The notes: generated by a model not told the origin, from the letters alone. Numbered from the stretch's first letter, positions 23,680-35,400 are shown. The stretch is 64,000 bases of DNA from Zantedeschia hybrid cultivar (GCA_030544215.1 JARZZO010000003.1:21089879-21153878); one strand, 5' to 3'. Translations and numbers: made by a program.

Positions 23680-24130
23680 TTGGGGAAATTGCTAAAATGG
23701 CTCAGCCACATGGGCTGAGCCAAATGGCTCGGGCCCTGGCCGAGCTAGGGCTCGGACCAGGCACCCACAGTGGGCTCCTGGTGCCGACTTGGTTCGACCA
23801 GGCCCAGGACCCGGCCCGGCCGGTCCGACCGGTTCGGGACCGGGCCCCCACCCGTCGGTCCAGCCCCAATCTTCCCCAAACCTGACGCTAGAAAGTTGCA
23901 GAAACCTTAAAAGGTGTGGGGCTATGCTGCGGCGGTCGGCGGCCCTTTGGCGGCGATGCCCCTTCCTGCGACCAGCCGCCCGGCCTAGCCGGCGCCGGCT
24001 GGCGATGCCGCCGTTACCGGTGGGCACGCCGGAGGTCTAAAAGGAGTATCTGAGCCCTTTGTTTTCTTTGAAGTTTTATGGTTATAGGTTTTCACAAAAC
24101 CGAAGAATAAGAAGAAGGTCGACAGGCTGC
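23680..24130 (-). other. GC-rich leader block of element E
   Basis: GC-rich sequence with many GGCTCGG/CCGGCC repeats just downstream of the primer site. B has an equivalent block at 34370-34640. No gene is supported; open frames here arise from composition. Confidence 0.5.
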
Positions 24131-24447
24131 TGCTCATCCTCCTTCTCCGGCGCCGGCAACAGGTGCCAATGGTGACTGGTTGTGTCCCTGGTCACACCAG
24201 GACCCCAACCATCTTCCCATCTCATGGGAAAAAACACGAACAAAGCCATAACGAAGCCCGGTTCTTCGTCCGACGAAGAACACCGAAACCCAAATTAAAA
24301 TTCGATTTTGCAGAAAAAATAATTCAATTATTATTGTGTTTATCAAATAAACACGGATCCAGCAAAAAGGATCAAACTTACGCATGGAATAATACAAGAA
24401 AAAATTAATTTCGGAAACCGAAACAGGACGAGAAACAGTGGAACCTG

Positions 24448-24459
24448 GCTCTGATACCA
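24448..24459 (-). other. Primer binding site of element E (tRNA-iMet)
   Basis: Minus strand TGGTATCAGAGC, one base inside the 5' LTR. Confidence 0.92.
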
Positions 24460-24460
24460 C

Positions 24461-26011
24461 TGTTGGATTTCTCGGGTTTCTCCGGATCGCTCACGTAGCG
24501 GAAAATAAAATAAAAACAGCGATCCGTTTTTCCCGTTTCGAATAAAGAAAACTGATAATCATATTATCAAGGTCTTACCGTGTGCGGATTCGAATCCGCA
24601 ATCGTTCGGTTCCGTCGGTGCGACATCGCAAGTCGCGCAAGCGCCCGGCCTCTAGCAAAGTCCACGTGATCCTCCTCGTGACGGATATCCTCACGTTCCT
24701 CGTTCTTTGCAGCCCACGAAACCTCCGCCGGTCGCCACAACGATCGCAGCAACGCGCAGACGATTTCCCATCGAACGGGAGTCGGAGAAGCGGCAGAGCA
24801 GATTCGGATATGTCTGGGACGCTAGAGAGAGAAAGAAACAGAGGAGGGGCGGCTAGGGTTAGCAGCAACTTGGCCTGCTCAGCCCGTTCCCTAAGTTTTA
24901 TACTAACTACGCGGTTTTTCATAAAAACCCCCGGTTTATATAAAACCCACTTATTTATCCATCGCCTTGAGAATCATTTGTGTGTGACCCTCTAGGCCTA
25001 ATTACCAGTCTGGTTAATAGCCCAATAAGCCCAGTGACTCCTCACTGGCTTTATTAATCAATTAATAACTCTTTATTAATTAATTAATCAATTGCATTGA
25101 TGTCGCACATCGAATTCGACTGGGCCTCCGATCACGTTGGGTGCCAAGTAACACCGCGTGAACCCGGAAGGTATCGGAGTTAAGTAACCCACTCTTGGAA
25201 CCATTCCGCCGACAGTTACCGCGTGGATATAATCCTTCATTCGTACAATGCTCTCGAGTCAACTCATGGTATGGCATGATGTCAAACCCTAACCGGTCGA
25301 CTCACATGGATTGGATGCCGCTAATAAATATCAGAAAACTCATTTCCCGATATTATCGTCCGCCCTGGCCAGGGACTTCCGCGCATCCTTCCTAGAGCAT
25401 TCTCTCTCTAAGTACCAAGAGCGAATGATTATTATTAACACACAATTCCCTTCGATGGTATTCCGCTGTACCCAATCCTTAGCGTTTTAGAATCCCGTGG
25501 CTAGAGATTCGTAAACCAAGGTCAAAGCACAGAAGTCCACCGACAAGGTGTCCTTGGTGTCTCAGGTCCGAGGACCATCCACGCAACTGCGACAATAGAA
25601 TCAAGCTGGTTGACAGTGAGGTACAATATTATCCAGCAATTCAGTGGATCAGTTCAGTGAACTCATTCTCCAATGAGCATCTATAGATTCGCCTTAGTGT
25701 CTCCACACAAGTGATTGATGAGATCAATCACCCTCATCATATGAGCAGGAGTAATCTGTACTAGTCTAACCGAATATCCGATGTCCTTCTGGGATATCCT
25801 CCGACTATGAAAAATTAAGAATATGTGTGTTTAAGTGATCAATCTCATTAGTATGATCTCATCATAATCTGATCACTATAGCACATATTCACGGACTTCA
25901 TTATGAAACGATAATTAATGCGATTTACACATAATGAATATTATGCATTATATAAATAAATGAATGAGATTTACATAGTTAGATTGGCTTGTAGGCCACT
26001 TAAGACTAACA
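24461..26011 (-). repeat. Element E 5' LTR
   Basis: 1551 bp, ending ACTAACA on the plus strand and followed by the right TCCAG duplication. Confidence 0.92.
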
Positions 26012-26343
26012 TCCAGTCCCGACTGGAGTTCATCAGCGAGAAGCGAGAGCAGGAACGGCAGGAGCGGCAGATACTGGATGCAGAGATGTCCTCACTCTGG
26101 GTCCAGCTAGGTATTGCCGAGCACGAGCGCCGGAGCATCAAGGAGCGATACAAACGTGCTCGGCAGCGTGCTCAGGAGCACAGGCAGGCGAGTGCTTTCA
26201 TAGCCAGCGTGGCCATCTCTTCTGGTCAAGCTGGCCTGAGTGCCATGGAACCACCACCGCCGTCGTCTAGAGCTCCAGTGCCGGATGCCCAGGATGAAGC
26301 CCAGAGTCGGTTTGACGAGGGGACAGGAGAGAGTCAGCCGTAA
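26012..26343 (+). pseudogene. Antisense gene 2 of element A: C-terminal coiled coil, part 3
   Basis: In frame with 16611-16733 once E and one TCCAG are removed. It encodes about 108 residues rich in E, R, Q and K (EKREQERQERQ, RYKRARQRAQEHRQ), a likely coiled coil. A short proline-rich tail follows, with stop TAA at 26341. It completes the mobile-domain gene; the following about 165 bp to 26509 look like its 3' end and match C's sequence near 42480-42530. Confidence 0.7.
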
Positions 26344-27507
26344 GGGCTGCATCATGTACTTTCTTTTTATTTTTGTGAGTCCTGATGATGATGGACTCTT
26401 CATGTATATGTAAAACACACTCTGACGATATACATGAAACTTTTTGTCTTCAGGTTTGTGCCTTGTGCTTTTAACCCTGTGCCCTGTACATGACTTAGCA
26501 AACAAGTTATGTAACGACCCGCCACCCTATAATGGGAGATCCGATTACTAAATAGGTACCAAATCATTAAATTTGGAGCCAAACCAGGATCTTGATAAGT
26601 CTGGGAAATAAATGATAAACTAAGCTAAACATCCACATCATATCGAATTGTAAAGGAAGTGTAGAAATTAAAAATTATTACAATTCGACTCGACTCAGCA
26701 AATAATTACATACTCCAACTGAAAAAGAAATAATTAAGCGTATAGGACAAAAAAGGAAATAATAAATACATCGGGGCATACTCAAGAACAACGGCTGTTG
26801 GTGCGCAACCCAAGGCAGCACTCTCCTTGCTACGCCTGCCTGGAACCCTCACCTGAAAACCGCAGGGGGTAAGTCTCATCGAAAAAGGCTCAGTAGGGAT
26901 CCTTCGATGCCCACCACCCACTCACACACCCACAAGTGCAATACACAAATATAGGCAATTTAACTAAATAAAGCAGTAACACAATTCCTAGGTTTCGATA
27001 TAAAACACACGCATTTATAACAGCAACATGTACGATTTTGAAACTACCACGGAGTCCACAACTAGCGTCTCGGCTAACACACAAGTCACACAGCCGAATG
27101 CGGAAAACACCGACCCACTGAGACCAAACAGCAACCCCTCGAATAGCACACTGGCTACTCCGGCCTGACCTGGCTCAAGGTAGTTCTACTTCCCCCAACA
27201 CGAGTGACACTCCGAATGTACTACTCCCACATCGGTACTAGCTATACCCCAGGGTACACCAGGTGACCCTCTCTCTAGGCGTCATCCCACCACTCCCACA
27301 CCGGCGTCGTGTCACTCCCACACCGACACAGGGTACCTAAGCGCTAACAACTGTCACTCTAGGTCCACGATCGCACAAAACGCAACACGGTGCGATCCGA
27401 TCACGTAGAAATCATAGTCCTCAAGTATGTTTTCAAACATGCAATTAACCAAACTATCTATCAACGTAAACACACGTTAATTGCAGGAATTAATGAGATT
27501 ATGTCTT

Positions 27508-27842
27508 CAATCGCATCGCCCAAGGCCGACGTCATTCAAGACTCCTAAACTGGTTCATGTAAAATCTGGCCTCGGAAGAAGGCCTAAAACACGTCATTTA
27601 AACGGGTCGCCGTTTAAAAGGCGTCGTTGTCCCTAGTCGCCTAATAACGACAGAAACAAAGATAGGCCTCGAGGTGATCTGAACTTAAAAAGCGTTGTGC
27701 ACGGAAGTCGCTGTTTAAAAGGCGTCGCTGTCTTTGGACGCTATTCAATCCATAGACAGAATCTGTTATCTGGGGTTAATTGGCGTCGTATGTGGAAGTC
27801 GCCTTTTAAATGGCGTCGTTGTCCCTAGATGCCTTTTAACCC
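27508..27842. repeat. Inverted repeats in solo LTR G, main cluster
   Basis: About seven copies at 27508-27542, 27585-27660, 27685-27750 and 27775-27842, several back to back (for example TTAAAAGGCGTC and TTAAATGGCGTC arms). Confidence 0.75.
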
Positions 27843-28449
27843 TGATAGACAGGTTCTCCTCCGGCCTCCCCCGAATTCCAAAACAGGATTTTTCCCCCAA
27901 ATTCTCACAGAACACCATAAAAATAGAGAGGGAAGAGGAGAACCCAAATACACATTAAAAACCCACAATTCTTCATTACATGCAATTAGTATTTTCATCC
28001 AAAAAATCTCCTAAACATGCTCCAAAGCGGGAAAAAACAAGGTTTTAAACAAAATACAACGGGGATTGTCACCCTATCGGTTACTCGAACTTCTCTGAGC
28101 TCCAAGCCGCCGAACCGCCACACCATACGCCGCCGCCGGTACCGCCGTGGACGCCGTTATTCCACCGGGACGTCGGCCGCCGTCCGGAGAGAAATGTGTC
28201 GCGGAGGAAGTGGTGGTGGTAGTAGAGGAAATTAGGAGGTTGATGGAGCGGAGGGAGAGGAGGAATAGGGAGAGGAAAGGAAGTAGAGGGGGAAAGGGGT
28301 GCCGGAGGGTTGGAGGGAAGAGAGGAGAGAATGAGGGAAAGGAGGGAGGGTTCGCAAGGTCAAACAGAAACTGGGAAAAACACGTCATCCAAGCCTGAGA
28401 TCATTCAGACGACAAGTCTGGGTCGTACTCTGACATACCAGGGCCGTAC

Positions 28450-28605
28450 TCTAAATGGCGTTGTCCATGCAAGACGCTATTTAGACGATAAGACCGGGGT
28501 CATACTCTCACGGCCCAAAACCAACCCATGTAGCGCCCACGTAGCACAACCTAAAATGCGTCTACCTTACTGGACGCTGTTTGAACCGCGTCAAACAGGA
28601 ACCCA
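28450..28605. repeat. Inverted repeats in solo LTR G, second cluster
   Basis: Copies at about 28453-28485 and 28552-28590. In LTR orientation they lie near the start of the LTR, as cluster 1 does in D. Confidence 0.7.
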
Positions 28606-28689
28606 TGCCCTAGCCCCACAAGGGCCCAAACCAAGGGGTCCGACCCCGAAATTGACCCGATAACCGGGTTTGAAACCTCAATCCTTACA

Positions 28690-29401
28690 AGTATCTGTTT
28701 AGGCTTAGCCCCTTGCCCGGTTAAGTAACCGGCTACTTGATCCTATCCTTGGTAGAAGGGTCAAGGGGCATAGCCTTTATTAACAAAGGAAATAATAATT
28801 GAACTGAAGAAAATAACGGAGTAAGATGCAACATACAAGCATGCAGATGCTCGCTGAAAATAAAGAAATGAAGCACACCAAATGTTACAAGCAAATGCTA
28901 ATTGAAATATTTTTTATTTTTGAAATATTCATTTTGTTTGGGTTTTGGAACAAATATTTTTTTTTTTTGGATTTTGACATATCTATCTTTTTTTTTTAGA
29001 TTTTCGAAATATCCATATTTTTGGATTTTGAGATATGTATCTTTTTTTTTATTTTGAGATATGTACTTTTTTATATATTTTGAAATATGTACTTTTTTGG
29101 ATTTTAAAAAATATATATATTTTTTGGATTTTAAGATATGTACTTTTTTTGGATTTTGAAATATGTACTTTTTTTTTATTTTAAAATATGTGCTTTTTTT
29201 GGATTTTAAAATATGTATTTTTTGGGTTTTTGGAGTAATGTGCAAACTAAAAGACCAGCATGGTACTCAGATCAAAAGAACATATTCATCTATTAACTTA
29301 ATTTCCTAATTGTTATTCAATAATCTAATTTAGACTCATCGTGCTTGAGCTTGTGTTTCCATTCGTGATCCCATTCGATGGTCTGACCCATCGTGCTTGA
29401 G
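28690..29401 (-). other. Element A 3' non-coding region with T-rich tandem repeats
   Basis: 28695-28800 matches C 42531-42630. From about 28905 to 29235 there is an irregular tandem array of units like TTTTTTGGATTTTGAAATATGTAC (about 22-30 bp). C has a shorter array at 42735-42945. Variable tandem repeats in this place are known for Tat/Ogre elements. The lysine/isoleucine-rich frame on the minus strand is a by-product of the repeat. Confidence 0.75.
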
Positions 29402-29573
29402 CACGTCTTTTTGATGATTTTTATCAAAGTCTTGTTAGTTGCCTCTGCTTGGCCATTGCCTTGCGGATAATATGGAGATGAATGATGCACGTCTTTTTGA
29501 TGATTTTTATCAAAGTCTTGTTAGTTGCCTCTGCTTGGCCATTGCCTTGCAGATAATATGGAGATGAATGATG
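29402..29573. repeat. 86-bp tandem duplication at the broken end of A integrase
   Basis: 29402-29487 and 29488-29573 are near-identical units beginning CACGTCTTTTTGATGA. They follow a deletion junction (about 29400) where C's corresponding 1.1 kb (43085-44195) is missing. Confidence 0.9.
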
Positions 29574-32388
29574 CAATGCAATTTTGTACCTGTTGCAGAG
29601 GTCCTTCAGCTCTTGTGACACGAACTGCAGTCCATTGTCAGTGACGATGGTGCTTGGAATTCTGAATCTTGTGATGATGTTCTTCATGATAAACTTACAG
29701 ACGGTTGATGCTTTGACTTCCGTGTATGCTTCGGCTTCCGCCCACTTGGTGAAGTATTCCGTTGCCGTGAGAATGAAGTATTTCTGCTTAATGCCAGAAT
29801 TAGGATTGCCAAGGGGTCCAATGAAATCGAAAGCCCACATGGAGAAAGGCTATGGGGAGGAAACAGGATGGAGTGAAGATGCAGGAGAATAGATCTTATC
29901 GGTGTGAAGTTGACACTTGGCACACCTACGGACATATCCTACACAATCTTCTTCCATAGTTGGCCAATAGAAACCTTGCCTAACGATTTTCTTTGCTAAC
30001 ATATGTCCATTAACATGGCCACTACAAACTCCAGCATGAGCTCCTTCCATAACCTTCCAAAACTCATCTTCATCCAAACATCTTAGAAGAACTCCATCAA
30101 AATCTCTTTTATATAGTGCTCCCCCAACTAGGGTGTATCTTTGAGCAACTCTCCTGATAGCCCTTTTCTCCTCAGCTGTGACTTCTTCAGGATATGATTG
30201 ATCTTCACAATATTTGGCAATTTCATAGTACCACGGTTTCTGTTCATCATCCATCTCTTCGAAAAGCTCCATTAACATAATATCTCTCTTTTTCACAATA
30301 TCTCCATCTCTGATATTCTTCAGCAGCTTCTCCTTAGTTCTAAGGAATGAGGGGTCTTTCACGGCGGGTGAAAGACGCCTATGAACGATCATTGATTCGG
30401 ATTGTCTGCTGATTGAAAAATTAAGAGAAGATGCAAGTGAGGCTAGAGCGTCAGCTAAGATGTTCTGATTCCTAGGAACATGGATGAAGATCAATTTTGT
30501 GAAAAGCTTTGCATAAGCAGAAGTGAGTTCTTGATAAGGCTTGAGCTTGGGATCAAGAGTCCGATATTTGGTTAACACTTGGCGAAGAATCAATTGGCTA
30601 TTATCCACAACTCTGAGTTTGGTGGCACCATAAAGATGAGCAGCCACGAGGCCAGCAAGGAATGCCTCGTATTCAGCTATATTGTTAGTGACTAGAAAGT
30701 CAAGTTGAAAGGCTTGTGGAATGGTGACACCTTTAGGTGATAACAGAACAAGGTTGATCTCCTTTCCATGGGAATTCAGAGCTCCGTCAAAATGCAGAGT
30801 CCACCTGACATCTTTGATTTGGTCTATGGACATCAGTTCCTCATTCGTAAACTCCAATCGGGCTGGATCAAATCGAGGAAGGGGTAATGAGCAAGATGTT
30901 CTGCTATGGCATAACCTTTGATCGCTTTCTGTTGAATGTAAGTGATATCAAATTGAGATAGAAAGCTTTGCCATCGTGCTAACCTATCAGTAAGGATAGA
31001 TTTCTCAAGAAGAAACTTGATCGGATTCATCCTAGCGATCAGATGAACTTTATGGGTTAGAAAGTAATGCTTCAGTTTCTGAACCACCCATACAAGTGCT
31101 GCACATGTTTTCTCCATCGCCGTGTATCTTTGTTTAGCGGGGTTGAGATGTTTAGAGAGATAGTAGGTTGCCCTCTCCTTTCCTCCTTCATCTTCTTGTG
31201 CTAGGATAGCCCCTACCGCATCGTCCAGGACAGAAAAGTATAGAATCAAAGGTTTGCTCGAAGATGGTGGTCTCAAAACAGGAAGACTTGCCAAATAATT
31301 TTTCAATCCATCAAATGCCTCCTAACACTTATCGTCCCAATCGAATTGACTCCCGGCTTGGTAAGCTCGTAGAACGGCTTACACCTTTGTGAGTGCTGAG
31401 AGACAAATCTGCGAATAAACTGCAACCTCCCGATTAACCCTCTTAACTCTTTCAAGTTCTTGGGAGGTGGCATTTCTCTGATAGCTTTTGCCTTGTTGGG
31501 ATCGATCTCAATTCTCCGTTTACTGACAATGAATCTAAGTAATTTCCCTTAGGATACCCCGAATACACATTTCTCGGGGTTCATCTTCAACTAATATTCT
31601 CTTGATCTTTCTAATACTCTTGCCAAAACTTTGGCATGCTCAGCCTTAGTCTTAGATTTCACTAACAAGTCATCCACATACACTTCTAGATCAATGTGCA
31701 TCATGTCATGAAATATTTCCATCATAGCCCTTTGATAAGTAGCTCTAGCATTCTTTAATCCAAAAAAGACATGATGACATAGCAATATGTTCTCCAAGGT
31801 GTAGTGAATGATGGCTTTTCTTGATCTTCTTTTGCTAATTTGATCTGATTATATCCTGAAAATCCATCCATAAATGATAGGGTTGCATAGCCAGCTATGT
31901 TATCGATGGGTACATCAATGTGAGGCAATGGAAAATGATCCTTAGAACATGCCCGGTTTAAATCTCGGAAGTCAATACAGATTCTAACCTTCCCATCTTT
32001 CTTCATAACCGGGACTATGTTGGCCATCCATTGTGGATAGAGGACAACTTTAATGAATTTGGCTTTATGTAACTTATCGACCTCTTTCTTTATCTTCAAA
32101 GTCATTTGTGGGTGGAATCGCCTTAACTTCTGTTTAACCGGGCTAGCTCCATCCTTTAATGTCAATTGATATTCCACTAGTGATAAGTCTAACCGCGGCA
32201 TATCCTCATAACTCCAGGCGAAAGTGTCCTTATAATCCTTAAGAACTTGGACCACTGCCTTCTCATCCATTTCAGAAAGATTTTTGTTAACGACGACAAC
32301 CTTAAGTTCGTCTTCAGTCCCTAGATTGATCTCGTTGGTGGGCTCTTCTACGGCAGTTGAGAGTTCATCAAATCTTTTTACTCCACTG

Positions 32389-32393
32389 GCATA
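32389..32393. repeat. Target duplication of element B, left copy
   Basis: GCATA, repeated at 56476-56480. Removing B restores a sequence that matches element C at 47095-47110. Confidence 0.92.
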
Positions 32394-33936
32394 TGTTAGT
32401 TCTAGGTGGCCTACAAGCTAATCTGACTATGTTAATCTCGTTCATTTATTAATATAATGACATAATATTCATTATGTGTAAATCGCATTAATTATCGTTT
32501 CATAATGAAGTCCGTGAATATGTGCTATAGTGATCAGATTATGATGAGATCAGACTGATCACTTAAACACATATTCTTAATCGTTCTTAGTCGGAGGATA
32601 TCCGAGAAGGACATCGGATATCCGGTTAGACTAGTACAGATTACTCCTGCTTATATGATGAGGATGACTGATCTCATAAGTCACTTGTGTGGAGACACTA
32701 AGGCGAATCTGTAGGTGCTCATTGGAGAATGAGTTCACTGAACTGATCTGACTGAATCGCTGGATGATATTGTACCTCACTGTCAACCAGCTTGATTCTA
32801 TTGTCACAGTTGCGTGGATGGTCCTCGAATTTGAGACACCAAGGACACCTTGTCGGTGGACTTCTGTGCTTTGACCTTGGTTTACGAATCTCTAGCCACG
32901 GGATTCTAATACGCCAAGGATTGGGTACAACGGAATACCGTCGAAGGGAATTGTGTGTCAATAAGGAATCATTCGTTCTCGGTACTTAGAGAGAGAATGC
33001 TCTAGGAAGGATGTGCGAAAGTCCCTGGCCAGGGCAGACGATAATATCGGGAAAGGAGTTTTCCGATATTCATCAGCGGCATCCAATCCAAGTGAGTCGA
33101 CCGGTTAGGGTTTGACAGCTCGCCATACCCTGAGTTGACTCGAGAGCATTGTACGAATGAAGGATTATATCCACGTAGTAACTGTCGGCGGAAAGGTTCC
33201 AAGAGTGGGTTACTTAACCCCAATACCTTCCGAGTTCACGCGGTGTTGCTTGGCACCCAACGTGATCGGAGGCCCGGTCGAATTTGATGTGCGACATCAA
33301 TTCGATTGATTAATTAATTAATAAAGGGTTATTAATTGATTAATAAAGCCAGTGAGGAGTCACTGGGCTTGTTGGGCCATTAACTAGACTGGTACTTAGG
33401 CCTAGAGGGTCACACGCAAATGATTCTCAAGGCGATGGATAAATAAGTGGGTTTTATACAAACTGGGGGTTTTTGTGAAATACCACGCAGTTAGTATAAA
33501 ACATAGCGAACTGGCTGAGCAGGCCAAGTTGCTGCTAACCCTAGCCGCCCCTCCTCAGTTTCTCTCTCTCTCTGGCGTCCAGACAGATCCAGATCTGCTC
33601 CGCCGCTTCTCCGAATCCTGTTCGACGGGAAATCGTCCGCGCGCTGCGGCGATTGTTGCGGCGACCGGCGGAGGTCTAGTGGGCTGCGAAGAACGAGGAA
33701 CTTGAGGATATCCGTCGCGGGGAGGATCGCGTGGACTTCGCTAGAGACCGGGCACTTGCGCGGCTTGCGGTGTCGCACCGACGGAACCGAACGGTTGCGG
33801 ATTCAAATCCGCACACGGTGAGAATCGATTATCCGATAATCGTAGTTTTTAGTTTTTCGAAATGGGTACGGATCGCTGTTTAATATTTTATTTTCCGTTG
33901 CATGAGCGATCCGGAGAAACCCGAGAAATCCCAACA
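32394..33936 (+). repeat. Element B 5' LTR
   Basis: Begins TGTTAGTTCTAGG and ends GAAATCCCAACA. A TATA-like TATAAAA lies at 33495-33501, with a CT-rich stretch after it that could be the RNA start region. Confidence 0.93.
33495..33501 (+). promoter_or_regulatory. Probable TATA box of element B LTR
   Basis: TATAAAA, conserved in the other LTR copies of the family (56035-56041; on the minus strand in E). The alternative TTTATAC at about 33453 is less typical. Confidence 0.45.
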
Positions 33937-33937
33937 G

Positions 33938-33949
33938 TAGTATCAGAGC
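33938..33949 (+). other. Primer binding site of element B (tRNA-iMet, one mismatch)
   Basis: TAGTATCAGAGC against TGGTATCAGAGC in E and D; the G-to-A change is probably post-insertion decay. Confidence 0.85.
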
Positions 33950-34839
33950 CAGGTTCAACTGTTTTTCGTCCCGTTTCGGATCTCTAAATTAATTTTTCAT
34001 GAGTTATTCCATGCGTTTAATCCGATTAAAATGACGGAATTGTGTTCATAAGATGAACACAAATAATTTGATTATTTTTCTGTGATTTTTCGGATTTTAT
34101 TTGGGGTTTTCGGAGTTCTTCTTGAGATGATGAACCGGGGTACTTTAGCGGCTTCGTACATGCCTCCCAAGCGTTGGGATGGCGGGTTAGATCTCTGGAT
34201 CTCTTGGTGATAGTCACCACTACACACCGGTCACCGAGATCGGCGCTGGAGTGCCCATGGAGGGCTGCTAAATCAAGCCCCAAAACACGGTTTGGAACCT
34301 GCAAAACTCAGATTTTTGGGGGTTTTATTAAGGGCTTGGGCCATGTTTTCTGGTATCTCTGGTGAGCCACAGGCGCCGGGGGGGTTGCGGGCGCCAGAGA
34401 TGATCACCGGGGAAGGCCGGGCACCGCCGGAGGTCGGCCACCGGCGCCGCCTGCAACTCCAGCCGCCGCCCACCTGCGTTTAGGGCATTGGCTGTCTGCA
34501 GGTAGGTGCCAGGCGGGCCGGTCCCGAGCGTGTTCGGACCGGCTCGGCCGGACCCGGCTGGGGCCAGGGACAACCAAGCCATGGCTGCACCCTGGTCCAG
34601 ACCCTGGCTAAGCCAGGGTCCAAACCCATGGCTGGGTTGAACCCCTTTTTCCTTTTGTCCTATTTATAATCCCCTTTTAAACCTTATTAACCCTTTTTTT
34701 GACCCAATTAATATTTGATTACTTTAAATTTATATTTCAAAATTGTTTTAAAAATTAAATTTTATTTTCTAAAAATATTGGATTCGGTTATTAATGGGTT
34801 TTGGAATCATTATTAACAAATTGTTGTTAATGATTTGCA

Positions 34840-35400
34840 TTAGTTATTAATTTAAAAGTTAAATTAATAATTAATTCTAATAGACTAATTTAAGTGTTAA
34901 ATTAGTCATTATTAGTTAATTGAAATTAATTGTTAATTTAAATGTTATATTGATAGTTAATTTTAATTGACTAATCTAAGGGTTTAATTGATAGTTATTA
35001 ATAATTGGTGTTAATTATTAGTTTAAGAGTTAAATTAGTAATTAACATTTAATTAACTAATCTAAGAGTTAGATTAGTAGTTAATAACTTATTGGAGTTG
35101 ATTATTAATTTAAGTGTTAAATTAGTAATTAACTTTTATTGACTAATCTAAGAGTTAGATTAATTAATTATTAATTAGTTAGTGTTAATTGTTGGTTTAA
35201 GAGTTAAATTAATAATTAACATTAATTGGCTAATCTAAGTGTTAGATTAGTAGTTAATAATTAATTTGGTTGATTATTAATTTAAGTGTTAAATTATTAG
35301 TTAACTTTGTTGGACTAGTCTAAGAGTTAGATTAGTCATTAATAATCTTATTGTTAGATTATTAATGGGGTTTAATCTAAGTGTTAGATTATTAGAATTG
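34840..35400 (+). repeat. AT-rich short-hairpin array in element B leader (about 14 units)
   Basis: Units read CTAATCTAA-GAG-TTAGATTAG or CTAATTTAA-GTG-TTAAATTAG. Examples are at about 34884-34907, 35057-35080, 35106-35128, 35142-35162, 35230-35250 and 35315-35336. Spacing is about 45-50 bp. The C-G and T-A versions alternate through the middle of the array, so the real period may be a dimer of about 90-95 bp. Confidence 0.8.

Larger units (their letters stand above)
16734..26011 (-). mobile_element. Element E: Ty1/copia retrotransposon, defective
   Basis: About 9.3 kb. LTRs at 16734-18274 (3') and 24461-26011 (5') begin TGTTAG and end CCAACA on the minus strand. The perfect duplication TCCAG, an exact initiator-Met primer site (24448-24459) and a polypurine tract (minus AAGTGGGAGAT) define it. 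Pol order gag, protease, integrase, RT, RNase H shows copia type. The leader (about 2.8 kb) carries the two hairpin arrays described separately. It is the same family as B and F. The LTRs differ by about 8% over the first 210 bp, so it is older than B. It lies in the last exon of the mobile-domain gene. Confidence 0.92.
26510..28689 (-). mobile_element. Element G: solo LTR related to element D
   Basis: On the minus strand it starts TGTAAGGATTGAG and ends GGGTCGTTACA, like the D LTR, but it is about 2.18 kb and diverged. It holds about nine GGCGTC-type inverted repeats. The flanks are AGTTA (26505-26509) and AGTAT (28690-28694), an imperfect duplication. C's uninterrupted sequence at 42524-42540 shows the original target. 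No internal region is present, so it probably formed by LTR-LTR recombination. Confidence 0.8.
29402..32393 (-). pseudogene. pol: Element A pol: RT, two RNase H domains, truncated integrase
   Basis: The minus strand from 32393 encodes the end of the acidic linker and reverse transcriptase. RT is in two frames (32270-31755 and 31797-31591), with VRICIDFRDLN and the YVDD motif at about 31670-31680. RNase H (31306-30833) has DDAVGAILAQEDE. The second RNase H (30857-29850) has HFDGALNSHGK, NIAEYEAFLAG and ILADALASLAS, a hallmark of Tat-lineage elements. Integrase has the HHCC zinc-binding part (ending RRCAKCQLH) and core aspartates (FDFIGPLG, IVTDNG). It breaks down after GNGQAEATNKTL. The C-terminal half and GPF/Y module are deleted. 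Frame changes occur near 31600-31750, 31310-31590 and 29850. Upstream coding continues at 56481 beyond element B. Confidence 0.88.

Noticed and set aside
28898..29245. 115-codon lysine/isoleucine-rich minus-strand frame
   Set aside because: Produced by the T-rich tandem array; no conserved counterpart in C.
32719..32961. 80-codon antisense frame with CPWC motif, found in LTRs of B (also 55261-55503), E (17696-17938, plus) and F (63508-63750)
   Set aside because: It is kept because the LTRs are related. Differences between copies mostly change amino acids, one copy (E 5' LTR) is broken by a frameshift, and no coding signal beyond homology was seen.
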